Shown piece after piece: positions 1 through 8,585 of a stretch of DNA of 64,000 bases (the first letter of the stretch is position 1; each line of letters begins with the position of its first letter). The stretch comes from Solirubrobacteraceae bacterium (GTDB lineage Bacteria; Actinomycetota; Thermoleophilia; Solirubrobacterales; Solirubrobacteraceae), in NCBI GenBank assembly GCA_016463765.1, contig JAEMQS010000012.1, positions 22,534 through 86,533 on the forward strand, in the 5' to 3' direction. Both the position numbers and the translations under genes were made by a program. The notes beneath the pieces were generated by a model. The model was given only the letters and a program-made list of their open reading frames with translations. It was not told the DNA's origin and ran no database searches.

Positions 1-353
1 GCACCGGCGGCTGGCACACCGGCGACCCGCCGGACCCTCGTTCGCGCGAGGCCGCGCGGCGCCGGGGCATCGTGGTGGCGGGCGCGGCGCGGCAGGTCAC
101 CCACGGCGACTTCTACGAGTTCGACCTCATCCTGGCGATGGATCGCGCGAACCTCCGGGACCTGCGGGCCGCTGCGCCGCCGGACGCCACCGCGGAGATC
201 AAGCTGCTGCGCGAGTACGACCCGAACAGCGTCGGCGGCGGCGACTACGACGTGCCGGACCCGTACTACGGCGGGCCGGACGGTTTCGACGACGTGCTCG
301 AGCTCGTCGACGCGGCGTGCCGGGGTGTGCTGGCCGACGTGTCGCCGGCGTAG
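1..353 (+). CDS. Low-molecular-weight protein-tyrosine phosphatase, C-terminal part
   Basis: The gene runs in from the left edge; the reading frame is open from base 3 and stops at TAG 351-353. The visible ~116 residues start with TGGWHTGDPPDPRS, which matches the segment after the active site of LMW phosphatases, and contain DLILAMDRAN and the DPYYGG motif carrying the general-acid Asp, followed by the usual FDDVLELV helix. The family hydrolyses phosphotyrosine through a CxxxxxR loop near the N-terminus; that loop lies outside the window, so activity cannot be judged here. The family is often linked to BY-kinase/polysaccharide control, but no kinase is adjacent (the BY-kinase is 54 kb away). 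Confidence 0.85.
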   Translation, partial: TGGWHTGDPPDPRSREAARRRGIVVAGAARQVTHGDFYEFDLILAMDRANLRDLRAAAPPDATAEIKLLREYDPNSVGGGDYDVPDPYYGGPDGFDDVLELVDAACRGVLADVSPA

Positions 354-397
354 GTGAGACAGCCGGACGCGTAGCCTCACCTCGCGCCGGTTCTATC

Positions 398-413
398 TGT
401 ACGCGGGCGTACA
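398..413. promoter_or_regulatory. Inverted repeat upstream of the subtilase-like gene
   Basis: Two perfect 7-bp arms, TGTACGC and GCGTACA, are separated by GG and end 19 bases before the ATG at 433. The position fits a regulator-binding site or leader hairpin. A second, looser inverted repeat (AGGTGAG at 352-358 with CTCACCT at 376-382) overlaps the phosphatase stop and may be a weak terminator. Function is inferred from position only. Confidence 0.35.
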
Positions 414-432
414 TCTGAGGTACGGTCGCGCG

Positions 433-3400
433 ATGAGGGTCTTCTCCCGCGCGCTCCTGGCCGCGCTGCTGCTCTGCCTCCTGCCCGCGGCGGCGTCCGC
501 GGCGTGGAATGGCGAGCGCGCGCCTGACGATCCGAGGTACGACCTCTCCGAGGAGCAGCCGGACACCACGACGTTCACCGACGAGCAGTGGTGGCTCTAC
601 TCGTTCATCCCGAAGACGGCGCCGTTCGCGCGGGACCCCGAGGGCGCATCGGGCATCTCCGCCGACAAGGCGTGGAAGGCCTATGGCGCCGGGCGGCCCG
701 AGGTGCGGATCGCCTACCTGGAAGGCGGGGTGAACTGGCGCTCGGAGGAGGCGCAGAAGGAGCTGGCGCCGCGTGCCTATCTGAACGTCGGCGAGCTGCC
801 GAAGCCCCAGGGCGCCGCGACCCACGACGCCAACGGCGACGGGCAGGTCAACGTCGCCGACTACGCGGATGACGCCCGCATCGCCCAGCCGTACCTGCAC
901 GGCACGCTGACGCCCGAGGACCTCATCGTCGCGTTCTCCGACGGCAAGGACGACGACGGCAACGGCTACACCGACGACATCTCCGGCTGGAACTTCAACC
1001 GGGACACCAACGACCCGCAGACCGAGTCGAGCACGTACAACCACGCGAACAACCAGATGATCCAACTCGTCGGCGAGGCCGACAACGGCTACGACGGCGT
1101 GGGCGTCTGCCCGAAGTGCACGATCATCCCGGTGAAGACCTCCGACGAGGCGCTGGTCCGCGACGACCGGCTCGCCCGGGCGATCTACTTCGCCGTCGAC
1201 GCGGGCGCCACGGTCATCACGACGGAGGTCGCCGAGCTGGGCTACTCCGAGCTCGTCCGCGCGGCGCTGCAGTACGCGTGGGACCACGGCGTCGTCGTGG
1301 TCATGGCGACGAACGACTTCAACTCCGCCGACCACCAGGCGGGGGCGTTCTGGCCGCGCGTGTGGCCGGGCAACGGCGTGGTCCCCGACTGGATCGGCCA
1401 GTTCACGAACCGGTCGCTGAACCTGCTGACGCGCAGCTTCCGCAACCGGTCGAACTACACGAGCTTCGGCACGCATTCGCTGTTCAGCGCGCCGGGCGGC
1501 GGCGGGACGACCTCGGAGGTCACACCGGTCCATGCGGGCGTGGCGGGCCTCGTGGCCGCCGCGGGCCTCGACGCCGTCGAGGACGGCACGCTCGGCGCGC
1601 CGCTCGACGCGGGGGAGATCAAGGAGATCGTCCGCGCGACCGCGTCGAACATCGACCAGCAGCAGGCGATCAACTACGCCGGCAAGAAGGGCGCGACGTT
1701 CAACCTGCAGTACGGCTACGGGCGTCCGAACGTGTTCAAGGCGATGGAGGCCGTGCACGCGGGCAAGATCCCGCCGGTGCCCGACATCCTCGGCCCCGAC
1801 TGGTACCAGCGCTTCGACCCGACCCGCGACGACGTCGTCCCGATCCAGGCCGACATCGCGATGCGGCGGGCTGCGCGGATCGACTGGGAGGTCCAGTACG
1901 CCGTCGGGCCCGAGCCGACGGAGGCGGAGTTCGCCGTGCTCGCCCGCGGGTCGGCGACCGACCGGGTGCGCGGCACGCTGGCCGAGCTCGACCTCGATCG
2001 CATCCCGGAGGCCGTCTGGAAGCGGGCGCTCACCACCTCCGGCGGCGATCTGCGGACGACCGAGCAGTACACCGTCACCCTGCGCGTCCGCGCGACCGAC
2101 GAGGACGGCAACCTCGGCGAGGACCGCCGCGCGATCGCCGTGCACCACGACCCCGACCTGCGCGAGGGCTACCCCAAGCGCGTCGGGCTGGGCAGCGACG
2201 GGCAGCCGACGTTCGCCGACCTCGACGGGGACGGCAAGCAGGAGCTCGTCAGCGGCGATGCGAACGGGCTCATCCACGCGCGCAGCGCCGACGGGACCGA
2301 GCTGCCCGGTTTCCCCGCGCGGACGCTGCCGATGGACCTCGGCCTGGGCGACACGCCCGCGGGCAAAGCCGGCGGCATCCCGGATTCCCGTCACCCCGTG
2401 ATCGCGCCGCCGGCCATCGGCGACCTCGAGGGCGACGGCGACCTCGAGATCGTCTTCAGCTCCATGGCTGGCTGGGTCTACGTCTTCGAGCACGACGGCG
2501 CGCTGCGCGACGGCTGGCCGCGACCCGTGGGCCTCCAGTCCGCCGGGCAGTCGGTGCCGCCGCCGGACCGGCCGTTCGGCCGCGACCCGAGCCACGGCGC
2601 GTTCGGCTCGCCGACGCTCGTCGACCTGCCGGGCGGGTCGCAGCTCGACATCCTCCAGGCCGCGTGGGACGGGAAGATCTACGGCTTCGACGCGGCCGGG
2701 GCGAACGTCCCCGGCTGGCCGGTCGACGCGAAGATCCCGGCGGCCGCCGAGGCCCAGCCGCCGCTGCAGCACATCACCGACCGCAAGCTCGTCGCGTCGC
2801 CGACCATCGCGCAGCTCGACGGCAAGGGCCCGCCGGAGATCGTCATCAAGTCGCAGGAGTTCGGCCTGGGCGACCGCAGCGCGCTGGGCTTCGGCTCGCG
2901 GTTCTACGTCATGGCGTTCTGGGCGGACGGCAACGCGCACCCCGGTGGCGCGCTGGTCCCCGGCTGGCCGGCGACGATCACTGGCACGATCGCGTACTAC
3001 GGCTCGGCGCAGGACTGGATCACCGAGGGCGGCGACAACGCGACGGCGATCGACACCGACCGCGACGGCCGTGACGAGATCATCCAGCCGACGGTCTTCA
3101 ACCAGCCGACGAAGATCCGCACCGATGCCACCGGCCGCCCGGTTCCCGGGACCGGCACGGGCACCGCGGCGCGGGAGATGGGCGGGCTGCTGAACGCCAG
3201 CGCGGCGCGGATACTGATGCTGCCCGGTGTGCGGTCGTCGAGCCCGCTGCGTGGGTTGACGTCGATCGGCTTCACCGTGTCCGGGTCGGCCTACCGCCAC
3301 AAGGGCCGGGACCGGTACGTCAGCGGCGGCACCGAACTCTTGTCACTGGGCTCGCTGCTGCTGCCCGGCCAGCGGATTTCCATGGACAACCAGATGCGGA

Positions 3401-3771
3401 TGATGAGCGCCGTGACGCTGCAGACCTATCCCGAGTTCCCGCGCCGGATGATGGGGCTGCCGTTCATCACCGCGCCGGCGGTGGCGGACGTGACCGGTGA
3501 CGGCGAGCCCGACGTGCTCGGCGCGACCGACACGTCGAACATCGGCGCGTGGCAGCCCAGCGGACAGGAGGCGCCGGGCTGGCCGAAGTTCACGTCGGGC
3601 TGGACGCTGCTGACACCGGCGGTGGGCGACCTGGACGGGGACGGCAAGGTCGAGGTCGCGGCGACGACCCGCGAGGGCGAGCTGTTCGTCTGGAACACCC
3701 CGGGGCGCGTCGGGGATGTCAAGGTGCCGACATGGCACAACGACATCCGGCGGACGGGCCGCGTGCCGTAG
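433..3771 (+). CDS. Secreted subtilase-like protein with FG-GAP/beta-propeller repeats
   Basis: This 1112-residue protein begins with a clear signal peptide (residues 1-23, cleavage near ASA-A). Residues ~75-420 resemble an S8 peptidase: VRIAYLEGGV aligns with the Asp block, YNHANNQ (His204) with the His block, MATNDF (Asn294) with the oxyanion Asn, and TTSEVTPVHAGVAGL (Ser361) with the Ser block. Glu97 stands where the catalytic Asp is expected and the HGTH motif is reduced to HANN, so it may be inactive or altered. A calcium-loop-like DANGDGQVNVADY lies at ~132-144. The C-terminal two thirds has repeated units with DLDGDGK/DVTGDGE loops (for example ADLDGDGKQELV, GDLEGDGDLEIV, GDLDGDGKVEVA), typical of FG-GAP/VCBS propeller blades. 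It is probably extracellular; substrate unknown. Confidence 0.8.
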   Translation: MRVFSRALLAALLLCLLPAAASAAWNGERAPDDPRYDLSEEQPDTTTFTDEQWWLYSFIPKTAPFARDPEGASGISADKAWKAYGAGRPEVRIAYLEGGVNWRSEEAQKELAPRAYLNVGELPKPQGAATHDANGDGQVNVADYADDARIAQPYLHGTLTPEDLIVAFSDGKDDDGNGYTDDISGWNFNRDTNDPQTESSTYNHANNQMIQLVGEADNGYDGVGVCPKCTIIPVKTSDEALVRDDRLARAIYFAVDAGATVITTEVAELGYSELVRAALQYAWDHGVVVVMATNDFNSADHQAGAFWPRVWPGNGVVPDWIGQFTNRSLNLLTRSFRNRSNYTSFGTHSLFSAPGGGGTTSEVTPVHAGVAGLVAAAGLDAVEDGTLGAPLDAGEIKEIVRATASNIDQQQAINYAGKKGATFNLQYGYGRPNVFKAMEAVHAGKIPPVPDILGPDWYQRFDPTRDDVVPIQADIAMRRAARIDWEVQYAVGPEPTEAEFAVLARGSATDRVRGTLAELDLDRIPEAVWKRALTTSGGDLRTTEQYTVTLRVRATDEDGNLGEDRRAIAVHHDPDLREGYPKRVGLGSDGQPTFADLDGDGKQELVSGDANGLIHARSADGTELPGFPARTLPMDLGLGDTPAGKAGGIPDSRHPVIAPPAIGDLEGDGDLEIVFSSMAGWVYVFEHDGALRDGWPRPVGLQSAGQSVPPPDRPFGRDPSHGAFGSPTLVDLPGGSQLDILQAAWDGKIYGFDAAGANVPGWPVDAKIPAAAEAQPPLQHITDRKLVASPTIAQLDGKGPPEIVIKSQEFGLGDRSALGFGSRFYVMAFWADGNAHPGGALVPGWPATITGTIAYYGSAQDWITEGGDNATAIDTDRDGRDEIIQPTVFNQPTKIRTDATGRPVPGTGTGTAAREMGGLLNASAARILMLPGVRSSSPLRGLTSIGFTVSGSAYRHKGRDRYVSGGTELLSLGSLLLPGQRISMDNQMRMMSAVTLQTYPEFPRRMMGLPFITAPAVADVTGDGEPDVLGATDTSNIGAWQPSGQEAPGWPKFTSGWTLLTPAVGDLDGDGKVEVAATTREGELFVWNTPGRVGDVKVPTWHNDIRRTGRVP

Positions 3772-4604
3772 CGCTGGCGGCCGCGGCGGGCAGCGCGGTC
3801 CTTGAGCTGCGTCCCGTCGCGGGCGGTGACCTCAACGACGCGTACGCGGCGGATCTCGCCGACGGCCGCCGTCTGTTCGTCAAGACCCGCGAGGGCGCGC
3901 CGCCGTCGGAGTACGCCACCGAGGCGGCGGGGCTGCGCTGGCTGGCCGAGCCGGGCGCGCTGCGGGTGCCCGAGGTCGTGGCGGTGGGGGAGACGTTCCT
4001 GGCGCTCGCGTGGGTCGAGCCGGGCGGGGCGCATGACGCGGAGGAGCTGGGGCGCGGGCTCGCGCTGGTGCATGGCGCCGGCGCACCGGGGTTCGGCGGT
4101 CCGCAGCCCATGCGGCTGGGCCCGGTCGTGCTGCCCGACGAGCCTCTGTCGTCGTGGCCGGCGTTCTACGCGGAGCGCCGTCTGATGCCGCTGGTGGGAG
4201 CGGCGCGTGATGGCGGGGCGCTGGACGTGGCGGGCGCTGCGGCCGTGGAAGCGGTGTGCGCGCGGATGAACGACCTCGCGGGACCACCGGAGACACCCGC
4301 GCGGCTGCACGGCGACCTGTGGGCGGGCAACGTCCTGGCCGACACCGACGGGCATCCGTGGCTCATCGACCCGGCCGCGTACGGCGGGCACCGGGAGGTC
4401 GACCTGGCGATGCTGACGCTGTTCGGGGGCGGGCTCGGCGCACGCGGTCTGGCCGCCTACGAGGAGGTCGCGCCGCTGGCCGACGGCTGGCGCGACCGGG
4501 TCGAGCTGTGGCAGCTGTTCCCGCTCCTGGTCCACGCGGTGCTGTTCGGCGGCGGGTACGGGGCGAGCGCGGCCCGGATCGCGCGTCGGTACGCGGGGGT
4601 GTAG
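3732..4604 (+). CDS. Fructosamine/ketosamine-3-kinase family protein
   Basis: This is a 290-residue protein kinase-like-fold enzyme. The ATP-site lysine is in LFVKTREG (Lys51), the catalytic loop is RLHGDLWAGNV (193-201) and the metal site is LIDPAAYGGHREVDLAM (from 211), all characteristic of the FN3K/YniA branch of aminoglycoside-phosphotransferase-like enzymes. The family phosphorylates protein-bound ketosamines so that they break down (deglycation). ATG 3732 was chosen because it starts just before the conserved N-terminal region; it overlaps the end of the upstream gene by 40 bases, suggesting co-transcription. Length matches the family (~285-300). The substrate is inferred from family membership. 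Confidence 0.85.
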   Translation: MAQRHPADGPRAVALAAAAGSAVLELRPVAGGDLNDAYAADLADGRRLFVKTREGAPPSEYATEAAGLRWLAEPGALRVPEVVAVGETFLALAWVEPGGAHDAEELGRGLALVHGAGAPGFGGPQPMRLGPVVLPDEPLSSWPAFYAERRLMPLVGAARDGGALDVAGAAAVEAVCARMNDLAGPPETPARLHGDLWAGNVLADTDGHPWLIDPAAYGGHREVDLAMLTLFGGGLGARGLAAYEEVAPLADGWRDRVELWQLFPLLVHAVLFGGGYGASAARIARRYAGV

Positions 4605-4635
4605 GACGAAACGTCACAGGATGTGACGAATCGTC
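4605..4635 (+). terminator. Long hairpin directly after the kinase-like gene
   Basis: The 31 bases after the TAG form a stem: GACGA, AA, CGTCACA, loop GGA, TGTGACG, AA, TCGTC. Outer and inner arms pair perfectly around a symmetric AA/AA internal loop. No T-run follows. It lies between the kinase stop and the next gene (start 4738), so a terminator is the simplest reading; the TGTGACG/CGTCACA core could also be an operator. Confidence 0.5.
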
Positions 4636-4737
4636 CGCCACCCCGGCCGCACGGGTTTGGACCCGCCGATATGGTGAGCGAGCGCGAAGCGACGGACCGT
4701 TCCGCGCGGTCCATCCAGTCCCGGGTCAGGAGCTGCC

Positions 4738-5820
4738 ATGTCTCTCGCACCGAGGTACCGCCTTCTCGTCGTCCTGCTCGCACTGCTCGTCCCTCTCGCG
4801 CTGTCGAGCCCATCCGCGCTGGCCCAGGGATCAGGGGACACCCCACCGGTCATCCAGGGCGGGTCGGTGACGCCGAGCAGCGCGCCGTGGCAGGGCGATC
4901 AGGTGACGATCACGGTCGACGCGATCGACGACTTCGGGATCACGATGGCCTACGCCGACGTGACGAACAGCAACGGCTTCCGCGAGAGCATCCAGCTCAT
5001 CCCCAGCGGACTGACGTCCTTCACGGGCGTGGCGCTCATCCCGCCGAACCTCAGCGACCAGCCGCTCACCTACGGCGTCGAGGTGACCGTGACCGACCAG
5101 AACGGCGGCTTTGACACGGAGGTCATCGGCGAGATCCAGGTCGACGCGCAGCCCCAGTTCGACGAGGCCCCGGCTGTCTCGGATCCCGCGGTCACGCCGC
5201 GCGAGCTGCCCAGCGGCAGCGGCCCGGTGACGATCTCGGCCACGGCCACGGACAACCGCAGCATCGCCTCGGTGGCGGCGACGGTCGGCCTGCCGGGCGG
5301 CGGGACCACGGAGGTGCCGCTCGAGGCGATCAGCTCCTCCCGGTTCGAAGGCACGTACACGCCTCCGGCCAACACGGGGACCACGGCGGCGCGCTACGCG
5401 ATCTCGATCACCGCCAGCGATGACATCGGCCAGACGGCGTCCGTCGACGCCGGAGAGGTCGTGGTCGCGGCCCGGGCGACCGCGCCGGGGCGCCTGGTGA
5501 TCTCCCCGGCGTGGAGGGTGTTCGGGGTGACGCCCATCGGCCGGGTGGGCACGTCGTCGGTGGTGCTCCGGCATGGTGGACCCGCCGGCAGCGCCCCGAT
5601 CACGGGTCTCGTGGCCCAGCCGGGGTCGCCGTTCTCGGTGGCCGGCGCTGACGCTGCCGGGCTGCCGTTCACGCTGGGCGCGGGAGAGTCCAAGACCGTC
5701 TCCGTGCAGTTCCGCCCGCGCACCGTGGGCCTGCATTCACGCACCCTCAGTGTCCGGCGCACCGACGGCGGGCGCGGCGGATCGGTGGTCCTCACCGGGT
5801 TCGCGACCCCCGGCCGGTGA
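4738..5820 (+). CDS. Secreted Ig-like/choice-of-anchor-D-type protein
   Basis: This 360-residue protein has a signal peptide (MSLAPRYRLLVVLLALLV, cleavage near ALA-Q, residue ~30). Two Ig-like/bacterial surface modules follow, each opening with a 'VTP' strand (GSVTPSSAPW, then DPAVTPRELPSG) and carrying a TATDNRSIASV-type strand. The C-terminal ~110 residues contain SPAWRVFGVTPIGRVGTSSV, GAGESKTVSVQFRPRTVG and a final VVLTGFA strand, the pattern of ASH/choice-of-anchor-D domains. No enzyme motif is visible. It is likely exported and structural or adhesive. The upstream hairpin at 4605-4635 suggests its own transcription unit. Confidence 0.7.
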   Translation: MSLAPRYRLLVVLLALLVPLALSSPSALAQGSGDTPPVIQGGSVTPSSAPWQGDQVTITVDAIDDFGITMAYADVTNSNGFRESIQLIPSGLTSFTGVALIPPNLSDQPLTYGVEVTVTDQNGGFDTEVIGEIQVDAQPQFDEAPAVSDPAVTPRELPSGSGPVTISATATDNRSIASVAATVGLPGGGTTEVPLEAISSSRFEGTYTPPANTGTTAARYAISITASDDIGQTASVDAGEVVVAARATAPGRLVISPAWRVFGVTPIGRVGTSSVVLRHGGPAGSAPITGLVAQPGSPFSVAGADAAGLPFTLGAGESKTVSVQFRPRTVGLHSRTLSVRRTDGGRGGSVVLTGFATPGR

Positions 5821-5853
5821 CCTGACCCGGGGCCACCCGGCACAATCCAGCGC

Positions 5854-6645
5854 ATGGACCTCGGGCTCACCGGCAAGGCCTGCATCGTCACCGGCGCCAG
5901 CCGCGGCATCGGGCTGGCGACCACCGAGCTGCTGCGCGACGCCGGCGCGCACGTGCTGATGGTCGCCCGCGACCTTGAGGGACTGCGCGCGGCGTGCGCG
6001 GCGTGCCCGGACACCGACTTCCTCGCCGCCGACGTCACCGACCCGGACGCCGCGGCGCTCATCGTGGCGACGTGCGTCGAGCAGCTCGGCGGCGTCGACG
6101 TCCTCGTCAACAACGCGGGGACCAGCTTCACGAAGCCGCTGGACGAGCTCACCGACGAGGACTGGCAGGGGCAGTGGGACCTCCACGTCATGGCGAGCAT
6201 GCGCCTCATGCGCGAGGCGGCGCCGCGGATGGCGCAGGCCGGCGGCGGGCGGATCGTCAACGTCACGAGCAGCGCGGGCAAGCGCCCGTCGCTGAACAAC
6301 GCGGCGTACTCGGTGTCCAAGGCCGCGCAGCTCTCGCTGTCACGCACGTTCGCCGACGCGTACGCGAAGGACGGCGTCCTGGTCAACGCCGTCGCGCCCG
6401 GGCCGGTCAGCAGCGAGTTGTGGACCGGCGAGGACGGCCTGGCCGATCAGATCGCGGCGGCCAGCGGCGGGGCGAAGACCCGTCAGGAGATCCTCGACGA
6501 GAAGGCGAAGGGCGTGCCGCTCGGCCGCTTCGCGACGCCCGAGGAGATCGCGTCGGTGATCGTCTTCCTCGCGTCGTCGCGCGCGAGCACGGTGACCGGC
6601 GCGGCCTGGTCCGCCGACGGCGGCACCGTGCAGACGATCGTCTAG
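5854..6645 (+). CDS. SDR family oxidoreductase
   Basis: This 263-residue classical short-chain dehydrogenase/reductase has the NAD(P)-binding TGASRGIG (13-20), NNAG (86-89), the SS pair at 139-140 with the catalytic Ser, and YSVSK (Tyr152/Lys156). It ends with the typical SADGGTVQTIV tail. ASR after TG with no acidic residue in that loop is compatible with NADP(H), but cofactor and substrate cannot be assigned; 3-oxoacyl-ACP reductase-like or sugar/alcohol dehydrogenase roles are possible. The stop shares a CTAG with the stop of the convergent glycosidase gene (6642-6645). Confidence 0.9.
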   Translation: MDLGLTGKACIVTGASRGIGLATTELLRDAGAHVLMVARDLEGLRAACAACPDTDFLAADVTDPDAAALIVATCVEQLGGVDVLVNNAGTSFTKPLDELTDEDWQGQWDLHVMASMRLMREAAPRMAQAGGGRIVNVTSSAGKRPSLNNAAYSVSKAAQLSLSRTFADAYAKDGVLVNAVAPGPVSSELWTGEDGLADQIAAASGGAKTRQEILDEKAKGVPLGRFATPEEIASVIVFLASSRASTVTGAAWSADGGTVQTIV

Positions 6646-8483
6646 CGGCGCGTCTTCGAGGACGTCTTGCAGGACGTCTTCTTGCCCTTGACCTTCTTGG
6701 CCGCGTCGCGCAGGCACGCGAGGTTCACCGTCACGCCCGCCTGGGCGGGGGCGGGGTCGATGTTCCCGGCCTTGTCCACCGCGCGGACCTGCAGGCGCTT
6801 GAACCCGCGGCCGCTGAGCTGCTGCAGCGATCCGCTCTTGCACGGCTTCCACGACGAGGAGACGGTGACGGTGCGCGTGACCTTCGTCGTCTTCTTGCCC
6901 TTCTTGCGCTGAGCCGCCGACGCCTTCACGGTGCGGGTGACGCTCTTGGTCGCGCGCTGACGGCACTGGTAGGACGCGATGCCGGTCGCGTCGGTGCCCT
7001 TGAACTGGAGGCGCACCTTGTTGGTCTTCGGCGCCTTGGGCGGCGGACGGCGCGTGAGCTTCGTGTCGGGCGGGGTGAGGTCGAGCATCCACGTGGCGCG
7101 CGCCGGGGTGGCGTCGGCGACGCCGCCGGTGTCGATCGCGCGGACGGCGAGCTCGTGCCCGCCCTCACGCGCGGTCTTGACGTTGACCGGCGACTGGCAC
7201 GGGGTCCACGCCGCGGAGTCCAGCGAGCACTCGAAGCGCGCCTCACGCGACGCGGTGAACGTCACGCGCGGGCTGGCCTTGCCGTTGATGATCTGCGGCG
7301 AGCTCGTGATGACGGTGTCGACGGCGCTGGTGTCGAGCTGGGCGCCACCGGGCAGGCCGCACGCGTCGCCGCGGCCACCGGGCAGCGGCTTCTCGCCGGT
7401 GTACTCGGCGAACGACCCGAACACGGGCTTGTGCGACCCATCGACGCGCCACAGGCCGGTGTGGTGGCCCCAGTAGTCGGCCTCGCCCATGACGGCGGAG
7501 GAGATGTCGTTCAGGCTGAACCAGTAGGCGCGATCGAGATTCCACCGCGCGCGGCACCCCAGCAGCGTGTCGTAGGTCTGCTGGAAGAAGTGGGCCTGCG
7601 TGCCCTCGTCGACCGTGAACGGGTGCGCGGGCCCGCCGCTGCTCCAGCCCATCTCGGTGATCCAGATGCGCCGGCCGGCGTCGCCGTTCTGCGCGACGAT
7701 CCGCCGCGTGGTGTCGAGGATCCGCACGACGCCCGCGGGGCTCTCGGCGTAGCCGTGGACGGCGAGGACGTCGAAGCTCTCCTTGAAGCCGGGCTGCGCG
7801 TAGAGCTCGGAGAGGAACTTCGTGAGCGTCGCCCCGCTGGAGAGGGAGGGGTATTCGGTCAGGCCAGAGGTCAAGACCACCGCGCTCGGGTCGACGCTCT
7901 TGATGGTGGCGTTGATCGCAGACAGGAACGAGGCGTACGCCGCGGCGCTCGGGTTCGGCCAGTCCTGGCCGGCGTTGACCTCGTTCCACACCTGCCAGCT
8001 GACCGGGCGGTACGTGAGCTGCGGGTTGGTGGCCCAGAAGCCGCCGCCGCGCCCGTACCGCTGGACGGCGGCCGCGACGAACGCGCGGTACGCCGAGAGC
8101 TGCGGCTCCTGGGCGGGAGCGACGCGGGTGGCGCCGCACGCCCACTGCGCGCAGCCGTTCAGCGCGAGGAGGACGTCGTAGTTGTTCGTCGCGCCCTCTC
8201 GGACGAGCTGGTCGACGTAGTGCCAGTTGCGCACGCCCTGGTTGGGCTCGACCCAGTTCCACACGAGGCCGGCGCGCCAGGTACGCATGCCGATCTGGCC
8301 CATGGTCTGGGCCTGCGCGGTGCTGGGCGTCGACCAGTTGCCGAGGCCCGCGAAACCGGCAGGCGGGGTCGCGGCCTGCGCGGCGCCGGGCAGCGCGAAG
8401 AGCGCGCAGAGCACCGCGAGCAGGGTGAAACGTCGGGCGGCTGGGGTCGTCCTGACATGCCGCTGGCCATCCTTGACCGGCAT
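6642..8483 (-). CDS. Secreted clan GH-A glycosidase-like protein with Ig-like tail
   Basis: This 613-residue protein has a signal peptide ending near AQA-A (~37). Residues ~42-370 form a TIM-barrel glycosidase-like domain with the acid/base motif SWQVWNEVN (Glu168) and the nucleophile motif IWITEMGWSS (Glu277), as in GH39/GH5-type clan GH-A enzymes. The rest comprises Ig-like modules (RFECSLDSAAWTPCQSPV; LDLTPPDTKL with paired Cys) and a Lys-rich end (KKVKGKKTSCK). It is predicted to cleave a glycan outside the cell; the substrate is unknown. It is convergent with the SDR gene through a 4-base stop overlap and divergent from the next GH-A gene. Confidence 0.8.
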   Translation of the reverse strand: MPVKDGQRHVRTTPAARRFTLLAVLCALFALPGAAQAATPPAGFAGLGNWSTPSTAQAQTMGQIGMRTWRAGLVWNWVEPNQGVRNWHYVDQLVREGATNNYDVLLALNGCAQWACGATRVAPAQEPQLSAYRAFVAAAVQRYGRGGGFWATNPQLTYRPVSWQVWNEVNAGQDWPNPSAAAYASFLSAINATIKSVDPSAVVLTSGLTEYPSLSSGATLTKFLSELYAQPGFKESFDVLAVHGYAESPAGVVRILDTTRRIVAQNGDAGRRIWITEMGWSSGGPAHPFTVDEGTQAHFFQQTYDTLLGCRARWNLDRAYWFSLNDISSAVMGEADYWGHHTGLWRVDGSHKPVFGSFAEYTGEKPLPGGRGDACGLPGGAQLDTSAVDTVITSSPQIINGKASPRVTFTASREARFECSLDSAAWTPCQSPVNVKTAREGGHELAVRAIDTGGVADATPARATWMLDLTPPDTKLTRRPPPKAPKTNKVRLQFKGTDATGIASYQCRQRATKSVTRTVKASAAQRKKGKKTTKVTRTVTVSSSWKPCKSGSLQQLSGRGFKRLQVRAVDKAGNIDPAPAQAGVTVNLACLRDAAKKVKGKKTSCKTSSKTRR

Positions 8484-8585
8484 GTGGGGTCCATCGGCCG
8501 GGCGTTGACCGCCCCGTCAATTGCCGGGGGCCCGCTGGACCAGTATCCGAGGAGAACTGTCATCCGGCACCCCGTTCGGGCGTAC

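Noticed and set aside
199..3300. Long open frame on the minus strand (1033 codons)
   Set aside because: It is antisense to the subtilase-like gene, is Arg/Ala/Gly-rich without domains, and arises from high-GC codon bias on the opposite strand.
433..3771. Functional S8 protease call without qualification
   Set aside because: The Asp block has Glu and the His block is degenerate, so activity is uncertain.
5994..8585. N-terminal extension upstream of the first tandem GH-A gene
   Set aside because: The extension is Arg-rich nonsense overlapping the SDR and a glycosidase; a signal peptide begins at 8586.
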